This document shows positions 16,648-24,704 of a DNA stretch of 64,000 bases, piece by piece. Within the stretch, counting starts at the first letter, position 1; every line of letters starts with the position of its first letter. The notes beneath the pieces are model-generated. The model ran no database searches and was not told where the DNA came from. It saw only the letters and a program-made list of their open reading frames with translations. The DNA comes from Hymenobacter negativus (lineage in GTDB: Bacteria > Bacteroidota > Bacteroidia > Cytophagales > Hymenobacteraceae), in the NCBI RefSeq assembly GCF_016056375.1, contig NZ_JAEDAE010000003.1:248001-312000 (forward strand), in the 5' to 3' direction. The translations under genes were made by a program, and so were the position numbers.

Positions 16648-17655
16648 GTGAAAATCCTCGTTCTCCGCTTTTCTTCCATCGGCGACATCGTCCTGACCAC
16701 GCCTGTGGTGCGGGCGCTGGCGCAGCAGGTGCCGGGCGCGGAGGTGCATTTCGCCACCAAGCCCGGCTATCGCAGCCTGCTCGAACCCAATCCCTACGTC
16801 ACCAAAGTTCACTGCCTCACGGGCAGCCTAGGCGAGCTGGTGGAAGCCCTGAAAGCCGAGCGGTTCGACTACATCGTCGACCTGCACAACAACCTGCGCA
16901 CCCGCCTCATCAAGCTGCGGTTGGGCGTAAAATCCAGCAGCTTCGACAAGCTGAACTGGCAGAAATGGCTGCTGGTCAATTTTAAGATTGATAAGCTGCC
17001 GCGCGTGCACATCGTGCAGCGTTACCTGGCCGCTGCTGCGCCGCTGGGCGTGCACGACGACAGCCAGGGCCTCGACTACTTCATTCCCGCCGGCCAGGAA
17101 GTGGACCTGGCCACACTGCCCGCCGGGTTCGCCAGTGGCTACGCGGCCGTGGCCATCGGCGCGCAGCACGCCACCAAGCGCCTGCCGCTGGATAAGCTGG
17201 TGGAGCTGTGCCACAAGCTGGCCCCGCGCCCCATCGTACTGCTCGGCGGCCCCGAAGATGCCGCAGTAGCAGAGGCCTTAATAGCAGCCGTAAACCAGGG
17301 AAATCCACCAATCCACCAATCTGCCAACCCGCCAATCCACCAGGGTTGCGGGCGCTATTCGCTGCACCAATCAGCCTCGCTGCTGCGGCAGGCCGATTTT
17401 GTGGTGAGCCATGATACCGGCCTGATGCACATTGCGGCGGCTTTTGGCAAGGAGATTTTCAGCGTGTGGGGCAACACGGTGCCGGCCTTCGGCATGTACC
17501 CGTACCGCACCGAGTTCAAAGTGCTGGAAGTGCAGGGGCTGAGCTGCCGGCCGTGCTCCAAAATCGGGTTTGCTAAGTGCCCGCAAGGCCATTTCAAGTG
17601 CATGCGTGAGCAAACCCTGAACCTGGACTTGCCCCTGGCCCGCACCGGACGTTAG
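16648..17655 (+). CDS. Glycosyltransferase family 9 (heptosyltransferase-like)
   Basis: This 335-residue GT9 enzyme probably transfers a sugar in LPS core synthesis from the cytoplasmic side. It starts at GTG 16648, giving MKILVLRFSSIGDIVLTTP, the canonical opening. Later motifs are YIVDLHNNLRTRLIK, VAIGAQHATKRLP, IVLLGGPEDA, FVVSHDTGLMHIAAAFGKE and CRPCSKIGFAKCPQGHFKCM. Residues about 218-233 (NPPIHQSANPPIHQG) are encoded by an octamer array with a duplicated CCAGGG at both ends. Removing it restores NQGCGRYSLHQ, as expected for the family. The gene begins 1 base after the PolX stop. Confidence 0.92.
   Translation: MKILVLRFSSIGDIVLTTPVVRALAQQVPGAEVHFATKPGYRSLLEPNPYVTKVHCLTGSLGELVEALKAERFDYIVDLHNNLRTRLIKLRLGVKSSSFDKLNWQKWLLVNFKIDKLPRVHIVQRYLAAAAPLGVHDDSQGLDYFIPAGQEVDLATLPAGFASGYAAVAIGAQHATKRLPLDKLVELCHKLAPRPIVLLGGPEDAAVAEALIAAVNQGNPPIHQSANPPIHQGCGRYSLHQSASLLRQADFVVSHDTGLMHIAAAFGKEIFSVWGNTVPAFGMYPYRTEFKVLEVQGLSCRPCSKIGFAKCPQGHFKCMREQTLNLDLPLARTGR
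17295..17345. repeat. Octamer array inserted in frame in GT9 gene
   Basis: Five 8-base units (AATCCACC, AATCCACC, AATCTGCC, AACCCGCC, AATCCACC) occupy 17302-17341. CCAGGG is present at 17295-17300 and again at 17340-17345, exactly 45 bases apart, so the insertion adds 15 codons without a frameshift. Confidence 0.85.
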
Positions 17656-17656
17656 C

Positions 17657-18367
17657 TCAGGACGCTAGCGGGGCCAATTCCAGTACGAGAATCAGGGCAT
17701 CGTTGCTCAGGGCCTCCAGCTCAATTTCAGACGCATCCCACAAGGCCAGGCCGTCTTTTTCGTGCAACAGCCGGCTTTCAACCTCGAAAGCGCCAGCCAA
17801 GACAAACACGAACAGGCTATTGGCTGTATTCTCCAACTGATAAACTGCTTCCTGACGACCCTCGAATCGGCCCAGGCTCGCCGTAAATGGCAATAAGCTA
17901 GCCGTTGTCGGCAACAGCCGCGCAAGCTGATTCTGGATAGCTTCGCTGCTGAAACTACCGCGCTGCTCGCTGCTGGCAGCTACGGGCGCATCGGCCAGCA
18001 GCCAGAGGTGCAGGAAACTCACTAACTCGGTATCGTAAGGATTACGCACGTGAAGCGTACTGCGGGCGGGCAGCATCAGCACGGTGGCTTCTTCCACGCT
18101 CACGGTGGTTTCGAGAACATCGGAAGCCAGTGCTACCGCTCCCGTAATGGGAATAATAAGCACGTGCGAAGCCTCCACCACCGTAAAAACCAGCACGTGG
18201 CCGCCGGCCAGGGTTTCCTCGTTCAGCCCAAAGAGCCGGCCAAACGGCCCCTTGTGCGGGCGCGCCCACGGCCCGAAACTGAACGTGCTGTAGCGCCGGA
18301 ACCGGTCCGATTCGGCCAGCCCGCGCTCATCGGCCAGAAAGATTTTACCTGGCGTTTGCGCTATCAT
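17657..18367 (-). CDS. Pirin-like bicupin protein lacking metal ligands
   Basis: This 236-residue protein opens MIAQTPGKIFLADERGLAESDRFRRYSTFSFG, close to pirin-family proteins. Two beta-rich halves follow, with ALNE-type turns (RLFGLNEETLAGG) and the second cupin from about 160 to 230. The HxH/E metal ligands expected after the NDE motif are absent (VVEASHVLIIPITG), so dioxygenase activity is doubtful. It overlaps the upstream gene by 23 bases and was probably co-transcribed with it. Confidence 0.65.
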   Translation of the reverse strand: MIAQTPGKIFLADERGLAESDRFRRYSTFSFGPWARPHKGPFGRLFGLNEETLAGGHVLVFTVVEASHVLIIPITGAVALASDVLETTVSVEEATVLMLPARSTLHVRNPYDTELVSFLHLWLLADAPVAASSEQRGSFSSEAIQNQLARLLPTTASLLPFTASLGRFEGRQEAVYQLENTANSLFVFVLAGAFEVESRLLHEKDGLALWDASEIELEALSNDALILVLELAPLAS

Positions 18368-18875
18368 CGGGAGCGGGCGTGAGGATGGAGTAAATGCTGA
18401 GAAACGGCTGGAGCTGCACCATATGCGTCAGGGTTTCGGCCGCAGCTCCTGCTCCTGTCGATGCTTCTGACACCACCAAAAACGTGCCCACGGTATCGTG
18501 CCAGCGCAGGGGTTCCGATACGAAATTGACCGCGACCTGGTGCTTGCTCTTATCCTGTAAATCAGAATTAATCAGCTCGAACTGAAACCGTTTGAATCGC
18601 AGAAACTGCCGCCCCAGGTTGTCGGTAATGTCGGGCAGGCGCTCGTTGAGCTGTTGCACGTAGCCGTTCACGGCCCCGCTCACCAGGAAATGCAGCCGCT
18701 CCGCGCCCGGCACAAAGTGCAGGATTTCGCCAAACGAGCGGTGCTGCTGGCCGGGGTTGAAATTCTGCGCCTGCAACCGAAACTCCGCATAACTGTCGGC
18801 CCAAACCAACTGGTCCCAGGACCGGGTGGCGGTGGCATCGATGATTTTACGGTAGCACAGCGTGATGAGGCGCAT
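18345..18875 (-). CDS. Hypothetical protein, coupled to pirin-like gene
   Basis: This 176-residue soluble protein belongs to no family I recognise. It has no signal peptide or membrane segment. The visible sequence includes WDQLVWADSYAEFRLQ, LHFVPGAERLHFLVSGAVNGYVQ and VNFVSEPLRWHDTVGTFLVVSEA, suggesting alternating beta strands. Its end overlaps the start of the pirin-like gene, which suggests translational coupling. Confidence 0.6.
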   Translation of the reverse strand: MRLITLCYRKIIDATATRSWDQLVWADSYAEFRLQAQNFNPGQQHRSFGEILHFVPGAERLHFLVSGAVNGYVQQLNERLPDITDNLGRQFLRFKRFQFELINSDLQDKSKHQVAVNFVSEPLRWHDTVGTFLVVSEASTGAGAAAETLTHMVQLQPFLSIYSILTPAPDDSANAR

Positions 18876-18880
18876 GAAGC

Positions 18881-18956
18881 AGAGTTAAAGGTTAAGAGTT
18901 GAAATTCGGCTGCTGACTTTTAATTCTTAACTCCTAACCTTATAACTCTTAACTGA
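18881..18956. repeat. Facing 7-base repeat arrays (GTTAARR type)
   Basis: Left units GTTAAAG, GTTAAGA and GTTGAAA face right units of the complementary type (TTCTTAA, CTCCTAA, CTCTTAA). The arrangement is an imperfect palindrome of about 76 bases between two minus-strand genes. Confidence 0.65.
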
Positions 18957-18958
18957 TT

Positions 18959-19696
18959 TTAAGCCGGCACGCCCATCGAAAAGGCTAGCTGAAAACCCGC
19001 CGCCGTACTGCCCGTCACCGTGGCCAGTTCCTGCGCCACACCGTCGCTGAACACGTTGTCGTTCGCATTAGAAGTGTAGCCGCTCAGGCCTTTGGCGTAG
19101 CCGTTCACGGCCGCCACGGCCGTGCCGGTGCCTTCGGGAAAGGCAATCTGCGTGACTTTCAAAGAAGTGCCGGTGGCCGAATACACGTGCACGTGGATGT
19201 GCGTGGCGCGGCCCGAATACCAGCCCGGGAAAATGCTTGTGAACTTCACCTGCCCGCTGGCATCCGTCACCTGCCGGCCGCGCAGGAAGTGCACCGACTG
19301 GTAGTTGGTGGCCTGCATGCCCGAGCCGCCGTACTCCGAATAGTTGCCCTCGGCGTCGCAGTGCCAGATATCGACCAGCGCACCCGCCAGGGCGGCGCAG
19401 CTGCTGTTGCTGTTGGTCAGATTGATGCTGATATCCAGCTGGTAGCCCGTCTTGCCGTCGCGGATATCGCTGCGCACGTACGACGACGGCACTTTGGTCG
19501 GGAACGGCCCTTCGGTTTCGGTGGGGGCCACCGCGCAGCTGCCCGAGCCGGTGCCGGTGGTGCCCGTAGTTCCCGTGGTGCCGCTAGCGGTGCTGGTGGT
19601 GCTGGGCGTCACCGTGTCTTTGCTGCAGGCCGACAGCAGCACGGGTACCGAGGCAGTGCCCATCAGGAGGCTTTTCAAAAAGTGTTTTCTTTCCAT
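18959..19696 (-). CDS. Intradiol ring-cleavage dioxygenase-like lipoprotein
   Basis: This 245-residue protein has an export signal MERKHFLKSLLMGTASVPVLLSAC (Cys24 lipidation) and a Gly/Thr/Ser repeat linker. The core matches the intradiol (protocatechuate/catechol) dioxygenase fold: TEGPFPTKVP, LVDIWHCDAEGNYSEYG, VKFTSIFPGWYSGRATHIHVHVY. Candidate Fe(III) ligands are the Tyr of GNYSEY and of GWYSGR and the two His of THIHVHV. Extracytoplasmic members of unknown substrate are common in Bacteroidota, so an aromatic catabolic role should not be assumed. Confidence 0.85.
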   Translation of the reverse strand: MERKHFLKSLLMGTASVPVLLSACSKDTVTPSTTSTASGTTGTTGTTGTGSGSCAVAPTETEGPFPTKVPSSYVRSDIRDGKTGYQLDISINLTNSNSSCAALAGALVDIWHCDAEGNYSEYGGSGMQATNYQSVHFLRGRQVTDASGQVKFTSIFPGWYSGRATHIHVHVYSATGTSLKVTQIAFPEGTGTAVAAVNGYAKGLSGYTSNANDNVFSDGVAQELATVTGSTAAGFQLAFSMGVPA

Positions 19697-19901
19697 GATG
19701 ATAGCGGCTTAGCGGTTAAGGAATCGGGTTGCAGATTAATTACCCAAAACTGCCCCCTAACATTCCCGCTGCTGCTCCCGAATCGCCAGTTCCGGGCAGA
19801 TGCTCGACGGTTTCGCCGTTCGGCTCGCAAAAACAATTGCTATATTTCATGGGCCGGGCAGTTCCGGCCGGTCTGTTGCCTTCCCCAAACCCGCCCTCAT
19901 C

Positions 19902-20174
19902 ATGCCCGAAACCGAACCCTGCCAGCACCTCACGTCCCTCACTAGCCTCAAAACCGCCCCCGAATACGCTTGCCCCGAGTGCGTGGCCCTCGGTGACACG
20001 TGGGTACACCTGCGCGTGTGCCAGCAGTGCGGCCACGTCGGCTGCTGCGACTCTTCCCGAAACAAGCACGCCACCAAACACTTCCACGCTAGCCAGCACC
20101 CGGTCGTTTCATCGGCCGAGCCCGGCGAGCGGTGGCTCTGGTGCTATCTGGATGAGGAAATGGCGGAGTACTAA
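19902..20174 (+). CDS. UBP-type zinc-finger protein
   Basis: This 90-residue protein is essentially one UBP zinc finger: PCQHL, YACPECVALG, RVCQQCGHVGCCDSSRNKHATKHFHASQHPV and WLWCYLDEE. Cys and His ligands are complete. In eukaryotes the fold binds ubiquitin C-termini; the bacterial stand-alone role is unclear. I start at MPETEPCQHL (19902); the longer in-frame form overlaps unrelated upstream sequence. Confidence 0.88.
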   Translation: MPETEPCQHLTSLTSLKTAPEYACPECVALGDTWVHLRVCQQCGHVGCCDSSRNKHATKHFHASQHPVVSSAEPGERWLWCYLDEEMAEY

Positions 20175-20187
20175 GGAGTCTCTGCGC

Positions 20188-20388
20188 CGTCTGTCATTGC
20201 GAGTGGAGCGCAGCGCAACGCGGCAATCCGTCCTGTCAAAACCAGACATGCTCTTTCACCAGAAAGCCCCGATACTTCGCAGTGTCGAGGCTTTCTGGTA
20301 CTAAAAATCGTTGTCATATTTTAGGGTTAGTCGCTCATGAGAGGACGGATTGCCGCGTTCCGCTGCGCTCCACTCGCAATGACAGACG
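20188..20388. repeat. 201-bp palindromic element with 47-bp inverted ends
   Basis: The arms 20188-20234 and 20342-20388 are reverse complements with one mismatch (core CTGTCATTGCGAGTGGAGCG). The interior has a second hairpin (CCAGAAAGCC...GGCTTTCTGG). It carries no ORF. The right end stops one base before the serS stop codon. It looks like a non-autonomous dispersed element. Confidence 0.9.
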
Positions 20389-20389
20389 A

Positions 20390-21664
20390 CTACCCAATCT
20401 GGCTGAATCCGCAGTACGAGTGCAGCACCGCCGGTAGCTTGATGCCCTCCGCCGTCTGGTTGTTTTCCAGCAGGGCGGCCACAATGCGGGGCAACGCCAG
20501 CGCCGAACCATTCAGTGTGTGCAACAGCTGGGTCTTGCCGCCTTCAGCGCGGTAGCGGCACTTGAGGCGGTTGGCCTGGTACGTCTCGAAGTTCGAAGCC
20601 GAGCTTACTTCGAGCCAACGGCCCTGGGCGGCGCTCCATACCTCCAAATCATACGTCAGGGCGCTGGTGAAGCCCATATCACCGCCGCAGAGGCGCAGCA
20701 CGCGGTAGGGCAGCTCCAGCTTTTGCAGCAGCCCTTCGATGTGGGCCACCATGGTGTCAAGCGCCGCGTAGCTGTGCTCCGGCTCCGTGATTTGCACGAT
20801 TTCCACCTTGTCGAACTGGTGCAGGCGGTTGAGGCCGCGCACATCGGCGCCCCACGAGCCGGCCTCGCGGCGGAAGCAGGGCGTGTGGCCGGTGATGCGC
20901 ACGGGCAGCTTCTCCACCGGAATAATCTCGTCGCGGTAGATGTTCGTCAGCGGCACCTCGGCCGTGGGAATGAGGTAGAGGTCGTCCTTGGCGTCGTGGT
21001 ACATCTGGCCCTCCTTGTCAGGGAGCTGGCCGGTGCCGTAGCCGCTGGCCTCGTTCACCAGAATGGGCGGCTGCATCTCGGTGTAGCCGGCAGCCCGGGC
21101 CTCATCCAGGAAGAAATTGATGAGCGCACGCTGCAGGCGGGCCCCCTGGCCTTTGTACACGGGGAAGCCCGCGCCAGTGATTTTCACACCCAGCTCAAAG
21201 TCGATGATGTCGTACTTCTTAATCAAATCCCAGTGCGGCACCGCGTCGGAGCCCAGCTCGGGCTTGGCGCCGTGCTCGCGCACCACTTCGTTGTCGGCGG
21301 CGGCGCGGCCTTCGGGCACGCTGGCGTGGGGCAGGTTGGGCAGCTTGTAGAGGAGCTGTTGCTGCTCTTTTTCCACCTGGGCCAGCTCGGCGGCGGCGCT
21401 TTGGGTGTGCTGCTTGAGCTCGGCGGTGCGGGCTTTCAGGGTTTCGGCGCCGGCTTTATCGCCGGATTTCATCAGGCCGCCGATTTGCTGGGCGAGCTTG
21501 TTGGCTTCGGCCTGGGCCGAGTCGTGGCTGGTCTGGAGCTGGCGGCGGCGCTGGTCGAGGTCGAGGATGGCGGCCACGTCGGCGGGGCCGGTGGCGTAGC
21601 GTTTTTTGGCGAGGCCGGCCAGCACAAGGTCGGTCTGGTCGCGGAGAACGGAAAGTTGCAGCAT
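20390..21664 (-). CDS. serS: Seryl-tRNA synthetase
   Basis: This 424-residue class II synthetase charges tRNA-Ser. An N-terminal coiled-coil arm (about residues 30-110, rich in Ala, Glu, Gln and Lys) precedes the catalytic core: motif 1 around PPILVNEASGYGTGQLP, TAEVPLTNIYRDEII, motif 2 CFRREAGSWG...LHQFDKVE, and motif 3 LHTLNGSALALPRIVAALLENNQ. Length is normal. The stop is immediately adjacent to a 201-bp palindrome, so transcripts probably end in that element. Confidence 0.98.
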   Translation of the reverse strand: MLQLSVLRDQTDLVLAGLAKKRYATGPADVAAILDLDQRRRQLQTSHDSAQAEANKLAQQIGGLMKSGDKAGAETLKARTAELKQHTQSAAAELAQVEKEQQQLLYKLPNLPHASVPEGRAAADNEVVREHGAKPELGSDAVPHWDLIKKYDIIDFELGVKITGAGFPVYKGQGARLQRALINFFLDEARAAGYTEMQPPILVNEASGYGTGQLPDKEGQMYHDAKDDLYLIPTAEVPLTNIYRDEIIPVEKLPVRITGHTPCFRREAGSWGADVRGLNRLHQFDKVEIVQITEPEHSYAALDTMVAHIEGLLQKLELPYRVLRLCGGDMGFTSALTYDLEVWSAAQGRWLEVSSASNFETYQANRLKCRYRAEGGKTQLLHTLNGSALALPRIVAALLENNQTAEGIKLPAVLHSYCGFSQIG

Positions 21665-22116
21665 GAGGCAGGTTGGGGTAAGCCCGACAAAGGTCGTAAG
21701 TAAAACCCGACCTCACCACCGCCTTGGCTGCGAAAGCTTTGGCGCGGCGCGCAACTTATTTTGCCGCGTCCCGCGTTCAAACGCTATTCGGGAGGCACCC
21801 GATTTGGCGGTTTGTCCGTAATGCGCTAACATTGCGGGAGCAACCGGCCGCCCTGGTCGGGCCCGCGGGCCGGTAGTGCCCGTCGCTGGTCCGTCTGTTT
21901 GCTGAATTTCCAGCGGCCCATTCTGCACCTCATTTTCTTGCGTATTCATCTCGCGCCGTGCGTCGCTCACCAGTAGCCCGTTCGGACCCCGCGAATTAAT
22001 ATTTCCAGCGGCCTTGCCGCCGTGCCGTAGCTGGCTTTTTTGTGCCCCTAGCGGGCCTCAGCGGGCAGCCAGCCCCCCGCGCTTAACAGCCAGATGTCCC
22101 CCCCTTTATTCCCATT
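21665..22116. other. Divergent intergenic region serS/rho
   Basis: About 450 bases separate two divergently transcribed housekeeping genes and should contain both promoters. A minus-strand partial box (GACCTTTG at 21687-21694 in reverse) lies just upstream of serS. Part is covered by a doubtful small ORF described separately. I found no other motif I can support. Confidence 0.5.
21713..21970 (-). CDS. Doubtful small ORF upstream of serS
   Basis: The 85-codon frame begins MSDARREMNTQENEVQNG and continues with TDGPATGTTGPRARPGRPV, then a less protein-like tail. The first half has plausible composition, but there is no recognised homology and it occupies the likely serS/rho promoter region. It may be spurious or a remnant. 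Confidence 0.2.
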   Translation of the reverse strand: MSDARREMNTQENEVQNGPLEIQQTDGPATGTTGPRARPGRPVAPAMLAHYGQTAKSGASRIAFERGTRQNKLRAAPKLSQPRRW

Positions 22117-24345
22117 ATGCACACCATTAACGAGCTGAAGGACCGGTTGCTGTCCGACCTCAAGGAAATTGCCGAAAAGCTAAACGTCGGTAACTTTAAA
22201 CGGCTCAGCAAGCAGGATTTGATTTACAAAATCCTCGACCAGCAGGCCCTCACCCCCAGCGCCGCCGAAATTACCTCTGCCCCGGCTGCTGCTCCGGTAG
22301 TTGCCGCTGCGGCACCCGCTGCCAACTCCGCCCGGCCTGCCCGCACCGCCACCCGCCGCGCCGCGCCCAGCACGGACGAACAGCCTTTTTCCGATGTGGC
22401 GCCGCCCACCGCCAAAGCCCAGAACGCCCGCCCCGCCCGCGAGCCACGCCGCGAAGCCGCCGTTGCAGTAGCTGAAGAGCCGATAGCGGCAGTGGCTGCT
22501 GCCCCAGCTCCTACGGTTGAGATATTGGATTCTATCGAGGGGCTGGCCCTGGTTGCGCCCTCCGAAGCTACCGGTGCTACCCTGGCCCAGGCTCCTGCTG
22601 TTACCACTACTGCAGAAACTGCCGCCCCGGCTGCCACCGTCGACCAGAGCGCCGCTGCGGCACCGCGCACCGACCGCCCCCGCCGCGAGCGCGTCGACCG
22701 CGCCGGCCGGCCCATCACCGAGCAGCGCGCCGCCGAAATGGCCGCCGAAAAAGCGGCTAACGAAGCTGCTGCCGCTGCTGCACCCGCTACCGAAACCACT
22801 GCCGATACCCGCGAAGGCAATCTCAACGGCCGCCGCGAGTTCGGGGGAAATGGCTTTGGTGACCGCCGCGAGAACCGCGCCGACCGCTTCGAGCGCGACA
22901 ACCGGGAGGTGCGCGAGCCCCGTCAGGACCAGTCCCGCACGGCCCGCCAGGACCAGCAGCCCCGCGAAAACCGCGATAATCAGCCACCGCGCAACGACCA
23001 GCCCCGCCAGGACCGTGAACCCCGCCAGGACCAGCCGCGCAATGACCTACCCCGCGGCGAAGGCAACAATAACAACCACCGCAACCTGACCCGCGAGGAG
23101 CGCTACGCCCAGCGCGACCTGCAACGCCAGCAGCGCCAGCAAAACCCCGACGGCTCGCCCCGCACCGACCAGGGCCAGAGTCAAGGCCAAAACCAGCAGC
23201 AGAATCAGCGTCCTCAGCGTCAGGACCTGGATTTGGTGGTGCCCGGTGGCGGCACATTCGAGCTGATGCCCGACGGCGGCTACGGCTTCCTGCGCTCGCC
23301 CTACTACAACTACCTGGCCTCGCCCGACGACGTGTACGTGTCGCCGCAGCAGGTGAAGCAGTTTGCCATGAAGGCCGGCGACACGGTGGTGTGCAGCATC
23401 CGCCCCCCGCGCGAGGGCGAGAAATACTTTGCCCTGGTGAGCGTGGAAAGCATGAACGGCCGCACCGTGGAGGAAGTCCGCGACCGGGTGCCGTTCAGCC
23501 ACCTCACGCCGCTTTTTGCTGACCACCGCATGAAGCTCACCACCAAGCCCACCCAAATCAGCACCCGCGTGCTCGATTTGTTTGCGCCCATCGGCAAGGG
23601 GCAGCGCGGCCTCATCGTGGCCCAGCCCAAAACCGGTAAAACGGTGCTGCTCCAGGAAATCGCCAACGCCATTGCCGAAAACCACCCCGAGGTCTACCTA
23701 ATGGTACTGCTCATCGACGAGCGCCCCGAGGAAGTGACCGACATGGCCCGCACCGTGAAGGCCGAAGTGCTGAGCTCAACCTTCGACGAAACGGCCGACC
23801 GCCACGTGAAAATCGCCGAAATGGCCCTCGACAAGGCACGTCGCCTCGTGGAGTGCGGCCACGATGTGGTGATTCTGCTCGACTCTATCACCCGCCTGGC
23901 ACGCGCTTATAACACGGTGCAGCCCAGCTCGTCGCGCATCCTTTCGGGTGGTATCGACGCTGGCGCGCTTCAGAAGCCCAAGCGCTTCTTCGGCGCGGCT
24001 CGCAACGTGGAAGGCGGCGGCTCGCTCACCATCATCGCCACGGCTCTCATCGAAACCGGCTCCAAAATGGACGAGGTTATCTTCGAGGAATTCAAAGGCA
24101 CCGGCAACATGGAACTGCAATTGGACCGCAAGCTGGCCAACAAGCGCGTGTTCCCGGCCATTGACATCCCGGCTTCCGGCACCCGCCGCGAAGACCTGCT
24201 GATGAGCAAGGACGAGCTGAACCGTGTGTGGGTGCTCCGCAAGTTCATGTCGGACATGACGGCCACCGAAGCCATGGAATTCCTCAAGGACCGCATCAAA
24301 GGCACCAAGGACAACGAAGAATTCCTGCTGGCCATGAACGGCTAG
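22117..24345 (+). CDS. rho: Transcription termination factor Rho with long disordered insertion
   Basis: This 742-residue protein is much longer than the ~420 of E. coli. Residues 1-46 are a Rho_N domain ([22 protein letters not shown]). Residues about 47-370 are low complexity, first Ala/Pro/Thr-rich and then Arg/Asp/Gln/Asn-rich (PRQDQSR-like repeats). The RNA-binding domain begins near 378 ([19 protein letters not shown]), and the ATPase has Walker A QPKTGKT near 506-512, Walker [17 protein letters not shown] and the Q/R loops with [17 protein letters not shown]. Long disordered insertions in Rho are known in Bacteroidota and have been linked to condensate formation. A triple hairpin region follows. 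Confidence 0.97.
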   Translation: MHTINELKDRLLSDLKEIAEKLNVGNFKRLSKQDLIYKILDQQALTPSAAEITSAPAAAPVVAAAAPAANSARPARTATRRAAPSTDEQPFSDVAPPTAKAQNARPAREPRREAAVAVAEEPIAAVAAAPAPTVEILDSIEGLALVAPSEATGATLAQAPAVTTTAETAAPAATVDQSAAAAPRTDRPRRERVDRAGRPITEQRAAEMAAEKAANEAAAAAAPATETTADTREGNLNGRREFGGNGFGDRRENRADRFERDNREVREPRQDQSRTARQDQQPRENRDNQPPRNDQPRQDREPRQDQPRNDLPRGEGNNNNHRNLTREERYAQRDLQRQQRQQNPDGSPRTDQGQSQGQNQQQNQRPQRQDLDLVVPGGGTFELMPDGGYGFLRSPYYNYLASPDDVYVSPQQVKQFAMKAGDTVVCSIRPPREGEKYFALVSVESMNGRTVEEVRDRVPFSHLTPLFADHRMKLTTKPTQISTRVLDLFAPIGKGQRGLIVAQPKTGKTVLLQEIANAIAENHPEVYLMVLLIDERPEEVTDMARTVKAEVLSSTFDETADRHVKIAEMALDKARRLVECGHDVVILLDSITRLARAYNTVQPSSSRILSGGIDAGALQKPKRFFGAARNVEGGGSLTIIATALIETGSKMDEVIFEEFKGTGNMELQLDRKLANKRVFPAIDIPASGTRREDLLMSKDELNRVWVLRKFMSDMTATEAMEFLKDRIKGTKDNEEFLLAMNG

Positions 24346-24366
24346 TCAGACTAATTATTCAGAAGC

Positions 24367-24406
24367 AAAAAAAGGCCCGCTGCATTGCTGCAGCGGGCCT
24401 TTTTTT
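24367..24406 (+). terminator. Intrinsic terminator of rho
   Basis: AAAAAAAGGCCCGCTGCA pairs with TGCAGCGGGCCTTTTTTT around the loop TTGC. It is a very strong bidirectional hairpin 21 bases after the rho stop. Confidence 0.92.
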
Positions 24407-24426
24407 GATAAGCTAAACCATTGGCT

Positions 24427-24467
24427 GTTGCCTGGATTATTCAATTTATAAGAATAATCCAGGCAAC
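24427..24467. repeat. Perfect 16-bp inverted repeat
   Basis: GTTGCCTGGATTATTC and GAATAATCCAGGCAAC flank a 9-base AT spacer. There is no T tract, so an operator or RNA hairpin is as likely as a terminator. Confidence 0.75.
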
Positions 24468-24481
24468 TGAAATTAGACCCG

Positions 24482-24512
24482 AAAAAGCCCGTTACATTGC
24501 TGTAACGGGCCA
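24482..24512. terminator. Second terminator-like hairpin downstream of rho
   Basis: AAAAAGCCCGTTACA pairs with TGTAACGGGC around TTGC. It has the same loop and outer stem as the rho terminator with compensated changes inside the stem, and lacks the 3' T tract on the plus strand. Confidence 0.55.
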
Positions 24513-24679
24513 TCGGTAGAATAACAATCGTGGGTAATGATAAATGGACGCATAAAAATTGTCCACTTGGATAGCATTAGGTATCACGGAGCAAACTACA
24601 GGTCAAAGGAATAAATTCAACCGCGCGAAAAATAAATTTCGCCCGAGCCATACAGGCCGCCGGGCGAGCAATAGAGCCC

Positions 24680-24687
24680 TATTTTTG
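24680..24687 (+). promoter_or_regulatory. Promoter -7 box for DsbA-family gene
   Basis: TATTTTTG matches TAnnTTTG exactly, 17 bases before the ATG at 24705. Confidence 0.5.
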
Positions 24688-24704
24688 GCAGAAAAAAAGT
24701 ACGT

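Larger units (their letters stand above)
24407..24704. other. Intergenic region with further hairpins
   Basis: No gene is seen between the rho terminator and the DsbA-family gene. It contains a perfect 16-bp inverted repeat (24427-24467) and a second hairpin (24482-24512) whose stem and TTGC loop mirror the rho terminator. There is also a 7-bp palindrome (TCGCCCG/CGGGCGA) near 24640-24668 and the promoter box at 24680. Confidence 0.6.

Noticed and set aside
17302..17341. Possible CRISPR-like short repeats
   Set aside because: Units are 8 bases with no spacers and lie inside a coding gene; no cas gene is present in the window.
22517..23089. 190-codon plus frame overlapping the rho insertion
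   Set aside because: It is an out-of-frame shadow of the low-complexity part of rho.
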